A stretch of 21,924 nt of DNA from Lachnospiraceae bacterium. Its GTDB lineage: Bacteria > Bacillota_A > Clostridia > Lachnospirales > Lachnospiraceae. The translations under genes were made by a program, and so were the position numbers. Position 1 is the stretch's first letter. Each line of letters begins with the position of its first letter. Under the pieces are notes generated by a model. The model worked only from the letters and a program-made list of their open reading frames with translations, made no database searches and was not told the origin of the DNA. The DNA lies in NCBI GenBank assembly GCA_024690425.1, contig JAILCT010000077.1, positions 1 through 21,924 on the forward strand. The letters are read 5' to 3'. Positions 7,758 to 15,104 of the stretch are shown here, one piece after another.

Positions 7758-8819
7758 ATGAAGAAAAATAACGAAGAGAACTTAGAACTTATAATTGAAG
7801 ATATTACCGACACAGCGCCTGACTTGAATACGGATGAGCCCGTGGTTTCTTCTGCGCCAAAAGCTAAGAAAAAGAAGAGAAAAAAGAAGAAAGCAGAGAA
7901 CAAAGCTCCTGTGGCGGAAAAGGAAGATAAACCTCAGCAAAGCGAAAAATCCGAAGAGACCGTAGAAAACAGCGAAGAGCCACCGGTAGTAAAAACCACC
8001 GGTGAGAATAATAATGAAGCTGAGGATGACAGTGACAAGGAAGGAATCCTGACGGATTCCCTTGATGCCTCAAAGCCGGCGGGCTACCCCGACACAGAGG
8101 TCGGGGTCAGCGACATCGTCATCGATATGCACGGTATCATCAAGCGCTACTTTATCGGCCAGCCCAATGAGCTTGAAGTCCTGCACGGGATCGATATGAA
8201 GGTTCGCCGCGGTGAATTTGTGGCAGTAGTAGGCCAGTCGGGTTCCGGTAAGTCAACTCTTATGAACATGATAGGTGCCCTTGACCGTCCCACGGAAGGC
8301 CAGTATTTTCTTGACGGGGTGGATATGTTTGCAGCCAAGGATAAGGACTTATCTGCCATAAGGTGTAAGAAGATAGGGTTCGTATTCCAGACCTATAACC
8401 TTGTTGCAAGAACTTCGGCTCTTAAGAATGTTGAGCTTCCCATGCTGTACGCCGGCATGTCCATGACCCAGCGCAGCAGACGTGCGAAGGATCTCCTTGC
8501 CATGGTTGAGATGGAGGACCGTATGAGGCATCAGCCGGATGAACTTTCGGGTGGTCAGAAGCAGCGTGTCGCGATAGCCCGTGCCATGGCCAATGATCCT
8601 GCAATAATCCTTGCGGACGAGCCCACGGGAGCGCTTGATTCCCAGACGGGCCGCCTTATAATGGATATCTTTCACAGGCTGCATGATGAACAGGGTAAGA
8701 CGATAATCCTCATCACACATTCACCCGAACTTGCCGAAGAATGTGAACGAATCCTGACCCTTAAGGATGGCAATATAATAAACGAGAGAAAGGGGAGTGG
8801 AAAAGTTGCTGTTCTTTGA
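7758..8819 (+). CDS. MacB/LolD-type ABC ATPase with a 120-residue charged N-terminal extension
   Basis: The 353-aa protein has an ABC core beginning only at about residue 121; such subunits are usually about 230 aa. Core motifs are complete: Walker A G159-QSGSGKS-T167, signature LSGGQKQR, Walker B IILADEPTGALD and the switch histidine in THSPEL. The extension is low complexity, with an acidic beginning, a block of lysines and arginines near residues 36-46 (KKKKRKKKK) and then an acidic stretch. It has no recognised domain, but its composition resembles that of the zinc-ribbon protein at 875-2074. The ATG follows the adaptor stop with no gap, and the 3' end overlaps the permease gene. The protein should be cytoplasmic and drive export through that permease. 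Confidence 0.93.
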   Translation: MKKNNEENLELIIEDITDTAPDLNTDEPVVSSAPKAKKKKRKKKKAENKAPVAEKEDKPQQSEKSEETVENSEEPPVVKTTGENNNEAEDDSDKEGILTDSLDASKPAGYPDTEVGVSDIVIDMHGIIKRYFIGQPNELEVLHGIDMKVRRGEFVAVVGQSGSGKSTLMNMIGALDRPTEGQYFLDGVDMFAAKDKDLSAIRCKKIGFVFQTYNLVARTSALKNVELPMLYAGMSMTQRSRRAKDLLAMVEMEDRMRHQPDELSGGQKQRVAIARAMANDPAIILADEPTGALDSQTGRLIMDIFHRLHDEQGKTIILITHSPELAEECERILTLKDGNIINERKGSGKVAVL

Positions 8820-10095
8820 GAACCTGATCCTTGCATTTACTGCCTTGCTTACCAATAAAATGCGATCTCTCCTTACAATGCTTGGTATAATCATCGGTAT
8901 CGGATCGGTGATCGCCATAGTAACCGTAGGTAACTCCCTTACCAATTCGATAACTTCCGAGATGGCCGGCATGGGTGCCAATAACGTAATGGTCGGCATC
9001 CAGCAGAGAGAGAACGAGGATGAAGTCGATGAGTCCGGTATGAGATATGAAGGATACTCATTCCAGAAAGCCCCGGGGGATGAAGACCTGATCACCAGGG
9101 ATATGATCGAGGCGCTCACCGAGGCATTTCCTGATGATATCAAGGATGTATCGGTTGAATCGGGCCTGGGACAGACCAAGGTTGAAAAGGGAAGGAACTA
9201 TGCCAATATTAATTTAAGGGGAGTTAATCCGGGATACTTTAAAGCCTCGAATATAAAGATGGCTGCCGGTAACGAGATAAGCGCGAGAGCTTATGAATCG
9301 GGTAAGAGCGTGTGCCTGGTTTCGGACCGCTTTGTTAATAATATGTTTGGCGGTGATAATGATAAGGCAATAGGTCATGATATTGAGATAGAGATGTCGG
9401 ATTCATCGCATAAATACTATGTTTTTACCATCGTAGGTGTTTATGAATATGAAGCCCAGCAGTTCGAAATGTCATCGGCCAAGGATACGGTGACGAATGT
9501 ATATATTCCCTTAAAGACAGCGCTTAAGAAGAATCACAGGAAGGGCTTTACCGACTTTACGATCATAACCAAGGCGGGCGTGGATTCCGATGAGTTCGCA
9601 ACCAAGGTTAAGAACTTTATGAACAGGTATTATCATAACAATAAGGATTTTACACTGATGACTTTCTCCCTTGCATCAATGGTATCGGCCATGACAAAAA
9701 TGCTTGATACGGTATCAACGGCCATTTCCATTGTAGCTGCCATATCTCTTGTTGTCGGTGGTATCGGAGTTATGAACATAATGCTTGTTTCCATATCCGA
9801 ACGAACCAGAGAGATAGGAACCCGAAAGGCGCTTGGCGCGACCAACGGATCCATAAGGGTCCAGTTCATCATGGAGTCGATCGTGCTGTGCCTTGTCGGT
9901 GGAATACTGGGTATTCTTGTAGGCCTTATAGGGGGCGCGATAGGCGCCAAGGCACTTGGCTATGAGGCATCTCCGACACCGAGTTCCATAGTAGCAGCGC
10001 TGCTTTTCTCCATGGCAGTAGGCGTATTCTTCGGATTCTATCCGGCCAACAAGGCGGCCAAGATGAACCCGATAGATGCATTGCGATATGAGTAG
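8806..10095 (+). CDS. MacB/FtsX-type ABC permease
   Basis: This is a four-span MacB-family permease. The first span is near the N-terminus after the family motif NKMRSLLTMLGIIIGIG. A large extracytoplasmic MacB_PCD domain follows, and then three C-terminal spans. The conserved cytoplasmic motif SERTREIGTRKALGAT follows the second span, and the end is the usual NPIDALRYE. The length of 429 aa is normal. The frame opens at GTG 8797, but that codon lies inside the Shine-Dalgarno-like AGGGGAGTG (8791-8799). I therefore chose TTG 8806, with 8-nt spacing, which gives MLFFENLILAF, typical of the family. It overlaps the ATPase gene by 14 nt. It forms an export complex with the preceding two gene products. 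Confidence 0.92.
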   Translation: MLFFENLILAFTALLTNKMRSLLTMLGIIIGIGSVIAIVTVGNSLTNSITSEMAGMGANNVMVGIQQRENEDEVDESGMRYEGYSFQKAPGDEDLITRDMIEALTEAFPDDIKDVSVESGLGQTKVEKGRNYANINLRGVNPGYFKASNIKMAAGNEISARAYESGKSVCLVSDRFVNNMFGGDNDKAIGHDIEIEMSDSSHKYYVFTIVGVYEYEAQQFEMSSAKDTVTNVYIPLKTALKKNHRKGFTDFTIITKAGVDSDEFATKVKNFMNRYYHNNKDFTLMTFSLASMVSAMTKMLDTVSTAISIVAAISLVVGGIGVMNIMLVSISERTREIGTRKALGATNGSIRVQFIMESIVLCLVGGILGILVGLIGGAIGAKALGYEASPTPSSIVAALLFSMAVGVFFGFYPANKAAKMNPIDALRYE

Positions 10096-10131
10096 GAGCC
10101 ACAGAACCGTCTTCCGGCTCCCGGAGGCAGT

Positions 10132-12288
10132 ATGGATAAGATAAAGAAGCTCGGCAGGGGAATTATAAGCTTCCTGCGGCCGGAGGGCAGTGATATACAG
10201 ACAAGTGCATTTATCATTCTGGCAGTATGCGGAACGATAGTGTGTGTTATAGCTGCTATTAACAGCCTTTTTGTCGAACCAGGAATGAGCGGATTCTGGC
10301 AGAACACTGCAGGTGTGTTCATATCCCTCGGTTTACTTATATATACGAAGAAGACAGGCAATTACAGGCTGGCTATAGTCCTTACGATAATCATTATCTT
10401 TCTGGGACTCTTTACCTTCCTATTTTTCTCGGGAGGAGGTTATCACAGCGGAATGCCTGCCTTTTTTATATTTGCTGTAGTGTTCACCGCCTTTATGCTA
10501 AGGGGAATATTGATGCCGGTATTTGTTATGATAGAACTGGCATGGTATACGGCGATATGTCTGTATGTTTACAATAATCCCGAGGCGGTGACTGCCCTGG
10601 AAGGCGAAGATGCGTTTCTTACCGATGTTATCGTCTGCATGATAGTAGTGTCGATAAGCCTTGCGCTCACCATGTATTTCCAGATCCGGGTTTACAGAAA
10701 GAAGCAGCAGGAGCTTAACGTCGCGATGAATGCAGCTGATGAAGCCAATAAGGCCAAGTCTGATTTCCTTGCCAAGATGAGTCATGACATAAGGACGCCC
10801 CTTAATACGATCATGGCAATGAATGAGATGATCGTTACCAACACTTCATCTCCCAAGATAAGGGAATGGGCTAACGACAGTAATCTTTCCGGGCGCATAC
10901 TTATATCGCTGATCGACGACATGCTTGACCTCACCAAGATAGAGGTGGGTAAGATCAAGCTTCTTGACCGGCCATTTAATGCAAGGCATTTGTTCAATGA
11001 GACAGCCAAGATATGGAAGCCGCAGGTGGTCAAGGCCGGACTTGACTTTGAACTTGATGTAGATGACGCTATTCCCGATTATCTGTCGGGCGATGAGGAT
11101 ATGGTCCGCAAGATCATTAACAACCTGCTCTCAAACGCTGTTAAGTATACCAGGAAGGGCAGGGTCAGCCTTAAGGCAGGATGGGATGATAAGCTCATCA
11201 TCGAAGTTACGGACACCGGTGTCGGTATAGCCCCTGAATTTATCGAGCAGATATTCAAGCCCTTCGAGCGCGGGGTACAGGAGATATACAAGGAGACAAG
11301 CGGAAGCGGATTGGGGCTTGCCATAGTCAGTGAGCTTGTGGATACAATGGAAGGTACCATTGAGTGTAAGAGCTGCCTTGATGAAGGAACAACCTTCATC
11401 GTAAACCTGCCCCTTAAAGAGTATAAGGATAAGGAAGAGACCGTACAGGGAGCGGCAGGAGAAGAAGGGAAGAATGATGAAAAGGCCGGAAAGACACGGT
11501 TTATAGCACCCAATGTCAGAATACTTGTCGTTGATGACAACCAGTTTAACCGCAAGGTGATCAAGCTCTTCTTAGAGCCGGCACTTATACATATAGATGA
11601 AGTCGAGAGCGGATATGAGGCGCTCGAAATGATCGATATAAGAGAGTACGACCTGATCCTTATGGATCTTCGCATGCCCAAGATGGATGGGGCCGAGACT
11701 TTAGAGAAGATAAAGAGTGAATATCCTGACTTTGCCACTCCTGTCATAGTCCTTACCGCAGACATAATGGATGGTGTGGAAGAAAGGCTTCTGTCGCAGG
11801 GCTTCGCAGCATTTCTTCCAAAGCCTGTGATCGCCGCAGACCTGCTTGATATGATAACCAGATTCCTCCCTGATAAGGTGGTGACTATCGAAGCCGAGCA
11901 GGAGGAAGGAATGACCCTTGCAAGGATCGAAAGCTGCAGAAAGAGATTCCTGTCCTGCGGTATCGACCTTAATATGGCTCTTGAGAATAATGCTGGAAAA
12001 GCCGGAGAATTCATGTCAAGGGTCAGGCTCTTTGATGAATATGCCGATGAGAACATGAACAACTTAAGGGATCCCGGCTCAGGGGAGACCTATTACCTGC
12101 AGGTGCATGCGGTCAAGTCGATCGCCAAGGGGGTCGGGGCTTATCTGCTTGCCCAGCTGACTGAGACAGTGGAGCTTCGACATGATGCTGCTTATTCTGA
12201 AAAGATCAATCCCATGATACTTGATGAATATGAGAGGGTGCGCGACGGACTTAAGGAATTTATGGAGGAGATGGAGGCATATGGATAA
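10132..12288 (+). CDS. Hybrid sensor histidine kinase (membrane region, HisKA, HATPase, REC, HPt)
   Basis: The 718-aa phosphorelay kinase begins with an N-terminal membrane region of about six spans (roughly residues 20-190) without an evident extracellular domain. The HisKA domain has H218 in MSHDIRTPLNTI. The HATPase has an N box NNLLSNAVKYT, DTGVGIA, and GSGLGLAI. The receiver domain has VVDDN and phospho-acceptor D512 in LILMDLRMPKMDG. The C-terminal HPt domain carries probable phospho-acceptor H659 in HAVKS. All phosphorelay residues H-D-H are present, so the phosphate can be passed to a separate regulator. CGGAGGC precedes the ATG. The gene lies 36 nt after the MacB-like permease and overlaps the response regulator by 8 nt, so sensing may be linked to the exporter. 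Signal unknown. Confidence 0.95.
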   Translation: MDKIKKLGRGIISFLRPEGSDIQTSAFIILAVCGTIVCVIAAINSLFVEPGMSGFWQNTAGVFISLGLLIYTKKTGNYRLAIVLTIIIIFLGLFTFLFFSGGGYHSGMPAFFIFAVVFTAFMLRGILMPVFVMIELAWYTAICLYVYNNPEAVTALEGEDAFLTDVIVCMIVVSISLALTMYFQIRVYRKKQQELNVAMNAADEANKAKSDFLAKMSHDIRTPLNTIMAMNEMIVTNTSSPKIREWANDSNLSGRILISLIDDMLDLTKIEVGKIKLLDRPFNARHLFNETAKIWKPQVVKAGLDFELDVDDAIPDYLSGDEDMVRKIINNLLSNAVKYTRKGRVSLKAGWDDKLIIEVTDTGVGIAPEFIEQIFKPFERGVQEIYKETSGSGLGLAIVSELVDTMEGTIECKSCLDEGTTFIVNLPLKEYKDKEETVQGAAGEEGKNDEKAGKTRFIAPNVRILVVDDNQFNRKVIKLFLEPALIHIDEVESGYEALEMIDIREYDLILMDLRMPKMDGAETLEKIKSEYPDFATPVIVLTADIMDGVEERLLSQGFAAFLPKPVIAADLLDMITRFLPDKVVTIEAEQEEGMTLARIESCRKRFLSCGIDLNMALENNAGKAGEFMSRVRLFDEYADENMNNLRDPGSGETYYLQVHAVKSIAKGVGAYLLAQLTETVELRHDAAYSEKINPMILDEYERVRDGLKEFMEEMEAYG

Positions 12289-12892
12289 AAAGCGGGTTAT
12301 GATAATAGATGATGATGCCGAGACATTAAAGCTTATGACCGAACAGCTTGAGGCCATCTATAATGTTACTGCATTCTCATCCGGTGAAGATGCCCTGGAA
12401 GCCTTAAACAGAGCGGTGGGAGCCGGCATGCCCCAGCTCATCCTTCTTGATATTGCAATGAACGGGATGGATGGTTATGAAGTTCTTAACAGGTTGAAGG
12501 GAAATGAGAAGTTCAAGAAGATCCCGGTGGTATTCCTGACAGGAATGACCGATGAGGTTTCGGAATGCAAGGGCCTTGAGATGGACGTTGTTGATTATCT
12601 GAAGAAACCGGTCACAAGTACACTGCTCTTTGCAAGGGTACAACATTACCTTGATCTTTATTCGGACATAGAGGACAAGGGCAAGCTTAATGAATACATG
12701 CTGGACGCTCTGCCTGAGCCCCTTACCCAGAGGGAACTGGATGTTGCCAGGTTAATGGCGGAATTCCGTTCTGACAGTGAGATATGCGATATCCTATATA
12801 TTTCCATGCCCTATACCAAGAAGCTTGTAGCAATGGTCAAGGAGAAGCTGATGCTTGAGAAGAGAGGGGACATACGCAAATACCTTATCTGA
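12281..12892 (+). CDS. Response regulator, REC plus LuxR-like output domain
   Basis: The 203-aa regulator has an N-terminal receiver domain with acidic D10/D11/D12, phospho-acceptor D57 (LILLDIAMNGMDG), T87 and K109 (YLKKPV), all canonical. The C-terminal region (about 140-203) begins PLTQREL and continues as EICDILYIS and KKLVAMVKEKLML. This follows the LuxR/GerE helix-turn-helix pattern but is divergent: the usual SNxEIA and TVKxH are replaced by SDSEIC and YTKKLV. DNA binding is therefore likely but not certain. The start is ATG 12281, just after GGAGG; an upstream in-frame start at 12221 lies deep in the kinase gene and would add a non-family N-terminus. It is the partner of the hybrid kinase. 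The first of three identical promoter boxes begins 3 nt after its stop. Confidence 0.93.
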   Translation: MDKKRVMIIDDDAETLKLMTEQLEAIYNVTAFSSGEDALEALNRAVGAGMPQLILLDIAMNGMDGYEVLNRLKGNEKFKKIPVVFLTGMTDEVSECKGLEMDVVDYLKKPVTSTLLFARVQHYLDLYSDIEDKGKLNEYMLDALPEPLTQRELDVARLMAEFRSDSEICDILYISMPYTKKLVAMVKEKLMLEKRGDIRKYLI

Positions 12893-12895
12893 AAT

Positions 12896-12941
12896 AGTAT
12901 ACTTTTAGTATGTATTATTATTTTGTTGCTGACTTTAGAAT
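12896..12941 (+). promoter_or_regulatory. Activator-type promoter, box copy 1 (before lipoprotein-prsW)
   Basis: The box consists of AGTATACTTTT (12896-12906) followed directly by AGTATGTATTA (12907-12917). It can be read as an 11-nt direct repeat of AGTAT or as the inverted repeat ATACT-TTT-AGTAT. The -10-like TAGAAT (12936-12941) begins 40 nt after the box start. No good -35 exists. The same box and spacing recur at 15011 and 16730. Confidence 0.75.
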
Positions 12942-12968
12942 CACATAAAGACAGCAACATTTTTATTT
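12924..12968 (+). terminator. Rho-independent terminator of the exporter/two-component operon, overlapping a promoter
   Basis: TGTTGCTG (12924-12931) pairs with CAGCAACA (12952-12959). After one A/A mismatch, four further pairs (CTTT/AAAG) lie inside, and TTTTTATTT follows. The terminator encloses the -10 of the promoter with box copy 1. Transcripts starting at about 12948 lack the left arm, so they should not be terminated here. Confidence 0.75.
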
Positions 12969-13001
12969 GAGGGCATTAAATTATTGGCAGGAGGAGTCAT
13001 T

Positions 13002-14273
13002 ATGAGAAGAAAAGTCAAAACAAGTGCAGTTATATTAAGCGCAGCGCTCGCGTTTTCATTCGTGTGTGGATGCGGTGGTGAAGCGGCAGCTCCGGTCACC
13101 GAAAGTGTTGAGACGGATGATCCGGGTGAGGGACTTGGAGATATGATAACGGATGAAGACCAGTTAGCCGAAACGGATGAAGAGCCTGCGGTCAATGAAC
13201 TTGCCCTTAAGGGACCTTCATATACCGGCCTTTCAAATCTGTACACACTGAATAATGAAGACGGAACATATATCTACGAGGATATGACGGAAGACGGACT
13301 TACCGTGATAAGAAATATGTGTTCACACAATTCACAGAGAGACGGTCAGGACCCGGATGCTTATGCAGAGAATTATGTCTGTGCTCTCGTGGATGAAACT
13401 GACAGCGCTAAGATCATAGACAGTGCAGATGATGAAACACTCTCAGAATCACTTACCTATCCTACGTACAGGATCCACTGGGAGAGTGGTTCCAACGAAG
13501 ACAGCAGACAGAATGTCGGCGTGGTAGTACTTACCGATAATATCACTTTCTATTATGGCTACGGATGTCCGGTAGACTATTATGAGGATAATGCGAATTT
13601 TTATGAGAGTGAACTTTACAGTATTGAGCTGATAGATCTGGCGGATCTGGAAGTGGCTCCGGCGGGTGATGCCGAGGATACAGAAGAAACCGGAGACAGT
13701 GACAATGCATACGGAGCACTCTATCTTGATAAGATAAATGAGCTTAAAAACGGGGAACTTGCCGATCAGTTTGCTCTTGAGTATATAGATAAGGATGAGA
13801 TACCGGAGCTTATAGCGAGTGACTCTGCCGGATCGTTTGATCATGTAAATGCATTCATCTTCACTATACATAACGGAGAAGTTGTTGAGCTTGCAAGCGT
13901 GATCGCAGGAGTTGACGGCGGCAGCCTTGATTTTGCGAAGGAAATGGGCCTTATCCATGTAAGCGGGTCTGCTGCAGGTATGAGGGATGTTTTCTCTGAG
14001 ATAAAGGACGGCAAGCTTGAGGAAGTCTTCACCGCAGAGGCATCAAGCATGGACGAGAATGCGAAATATTCCATAAATGGCAGTAACGTTAAGGAAGAAG
14101 AGTATTACGAGCAGATAAATGGTTTCCTTGAGGGTTACAATCCCCTGATCCGTATTGATTATGAAGGTTTGTATGAAGTCAATTATAAATACGAGGACGG
14201 GTACGGGTACTTTGAACAGGGCGATGCCGATCCGTACAGCAGCTTTGATGAGATCACGAAGGATCTTAAGTAA
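13002..14273 (+). CDS. Predicted lipoprotein of unknown function
   Basis: The 423-aa product has a lipoprotein signal peptide: MRRKVK, then a hydrophobic stretch, then a lipobox ending V-C-G-C24, so C24 is the likely lipidated residue. It is followed by an acidic, Thr/Glu-rich linker (about 27-65). The mature part seems to have two halves: a Tyr/Asp-rich domain (about 70-210), then after a short acidic linker a second domain (about 230-423) with IDKDEIPELI, a pattern common in small repeat-type Lachnospiraceae lipoproteins. No enzyme motif was recognised. The start is ATG 13002, with AGGAGG (12989-12994) 7 nt upstream; TTG 12984 is in frame but lies before the Shine-Dalgarno. It is followed after 28 nt by the PrsW protease gene with no terminator between, so the two are probably co-transcribed from the box-1 promoter. 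Confidence 0.88.
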   Translation: MRRKVKTSAVILSAALAFSFVCGCGGEAAAPVTESVETDDPGEGLGDMITDEDQLAETDEEPAVNELALKGPSYTGLSNLYTLNNEDGTYIYEDMTEDGLTVIRNMCSHNSQRDGQDPDAYAENYVCALVDETDSAKIIDSADDETLSESLTYPTYRIHWESGSNEDSRQNVGVVVLTDNITFYYGYGCPVDYYEDNANFYESELYSIELIDLADLEVAPAGDAEDTEETGDSDNAYGALYLDKINELKNGELADQFALEYIDKDEIPELIASDSAGSFDHVNAFIFTIHNGEVVELASVIAGVDGGSLDFAKEMGLIHVSGSAAGMRDVFSEIKDGKLEEVFTAEASSMDENAKYSINGSNVKEEEYYEQINGFLEGYNPLIRIDYEGLYEVNYKYEDGYGYFEQGDADPYSSFDEITKDLK

Positions 14274-14301
14274 GATTCGGATGAAAAGGAGGAGATAGTA
14301 T

Positions 14302-15009
14302 ATGTTTATACTTGCGATCCTGCCGGGTATAGTGCTTTTTGTTTTGGTATGGCGCAGCGATAAGACTGAAAAGGAGCCGCCGAAGCTCCTTATGAAACTC
14401 TTTCTTTTCGGAGCACTTACGACAATAACCACATGCATAATAGGTTCTGCCGGTGATAAGCTGATCTCTTTTATGGACCCTGCAGGTATACCTTATAAGC
14501 TGATCGAAAACTTCATAATGGTCGCCCTGATCGAAGAGGGTGGCAAGTTCTTCGTTTTAAAGAAGATAACATGGAACCATCCGGCTTTCGATTATACGTT
14601 TGATGCGGTTGTTTATGCAGTTACATCAAGTCTGGGATTTGCGGTCATCGAAAACATTATCTATCTGCTTGACGGAGATATTGCAACTGCGATCCTGAGA
14701 GCTCTCTTAAGCGTACCGGGGCATGTTATCTACGGCGTCTTTATGGGTTACTATTACGGCCTGGCCAAGGTGGAAGATATCAGGGGGAACAAGGATTTAG
14801 TCAAGGGCTATTTGATAAGGGCTCTGGTGATACCGGCTACGATACATGGCTTCTACGATTTCTGCATTGAAAGTGATATCGATATCCTATACATTGTTCT
14901 GCTTGTATTCGAGGTAGTGCTTACGGTTAAGGGCTTCAAGAAGCTCCGCCAGCTCTCAAACAGCGACACAGCGATCAATCCCGTGGAAGAATCGGAAATA
15001 CCTGCTTAA
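14302..15009 (+). CDS. PrsW-family intramembrane metalloprotease
   Basis: A 235-aa polytopic membrane protein of about seven or eight spans with all four PrsW/CPBP-like signature motifs: E78-E79-G-G-K82, GFAVIEN (112-118), H141 in SVPGHVIYG and H182 in ATIHGFYDF. These are the putative zinc-binding and catalytic residues. PrsW of Bacillus subtilis makes the first cut in the anti-sigma factor RsiW, releasing SigW; no sigma/anti-sigma pair is present here. The nearby single-pass proteins (lipoprotein, paralogues A, B and C) are possible substrates or partners, by context only. AGGAGGAG (14287-14294) lies 7 nt before the ATG. The second promoter box starts 2 nt after its stop, with no terminator visible. 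Confidence 0.93.
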   Translation: MFILAILPGIVLFVLVWRSDKTEKEPPKLLMKLFLFGALTTITTCIIGSAGDKLISFMDPAGIPYKLIENFIMVALIEEGGKFFVLKKITWNHPAFDYTFDAVVYAVTSSLGFAVIENIIYLLDGDIATAILRALLSVPGHVIYGVFMGYYYGLAKVEDIRGNKDLVKGYLIRALVIPATIHGFYDFCIESDIDILYIVLLVFEVVLTVKGFKKLRQLSNSDTAINPVEESEIPA

Positions 15010-15010
15010 A

Positions 15011-15056
15011 AGTATACTTTTAGTATGTATTATAAAAATGCTGAAAAAAATATAAT
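15011..15056 (+). promoter_or_regulatory. Activator-type promoter, box copy 2 (before paralogue A)
   Basis: The 22-bp box at 15011-15032 is identical to copy 1 and is followed at the same 40-nt offset by a perfect -10, TATAAT (15051-15056). A -35 at the normal spacing would read TATTAT, which is poor, so help from an activator bound at the box is expected. The transcribed leader then contains GTAACTG (15063-15069), also present before paralogue B. Confidence 0.8.
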
Positions 15057-15104
15057 GGACAGGTAACTGTAAACAACACAAATTTTATCAGGGGGCGGAT
15101 TAAA

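Noticed and set aside
11079..12062. Long antisense open frame (327 codons) opposite the kinase gene
   Set aside because: It lies wholly inside a gene with clear REC and HPt motifs, is Ser/Ile-rich without domains and has no ribosome binding site; it is a codon-bias shadow.
12221..12280. Upstream start for the response regulator
   Set aside because: It would add 20 residues with no family match; ATG 12281 gives the normal receiver start and follows GGAGG.
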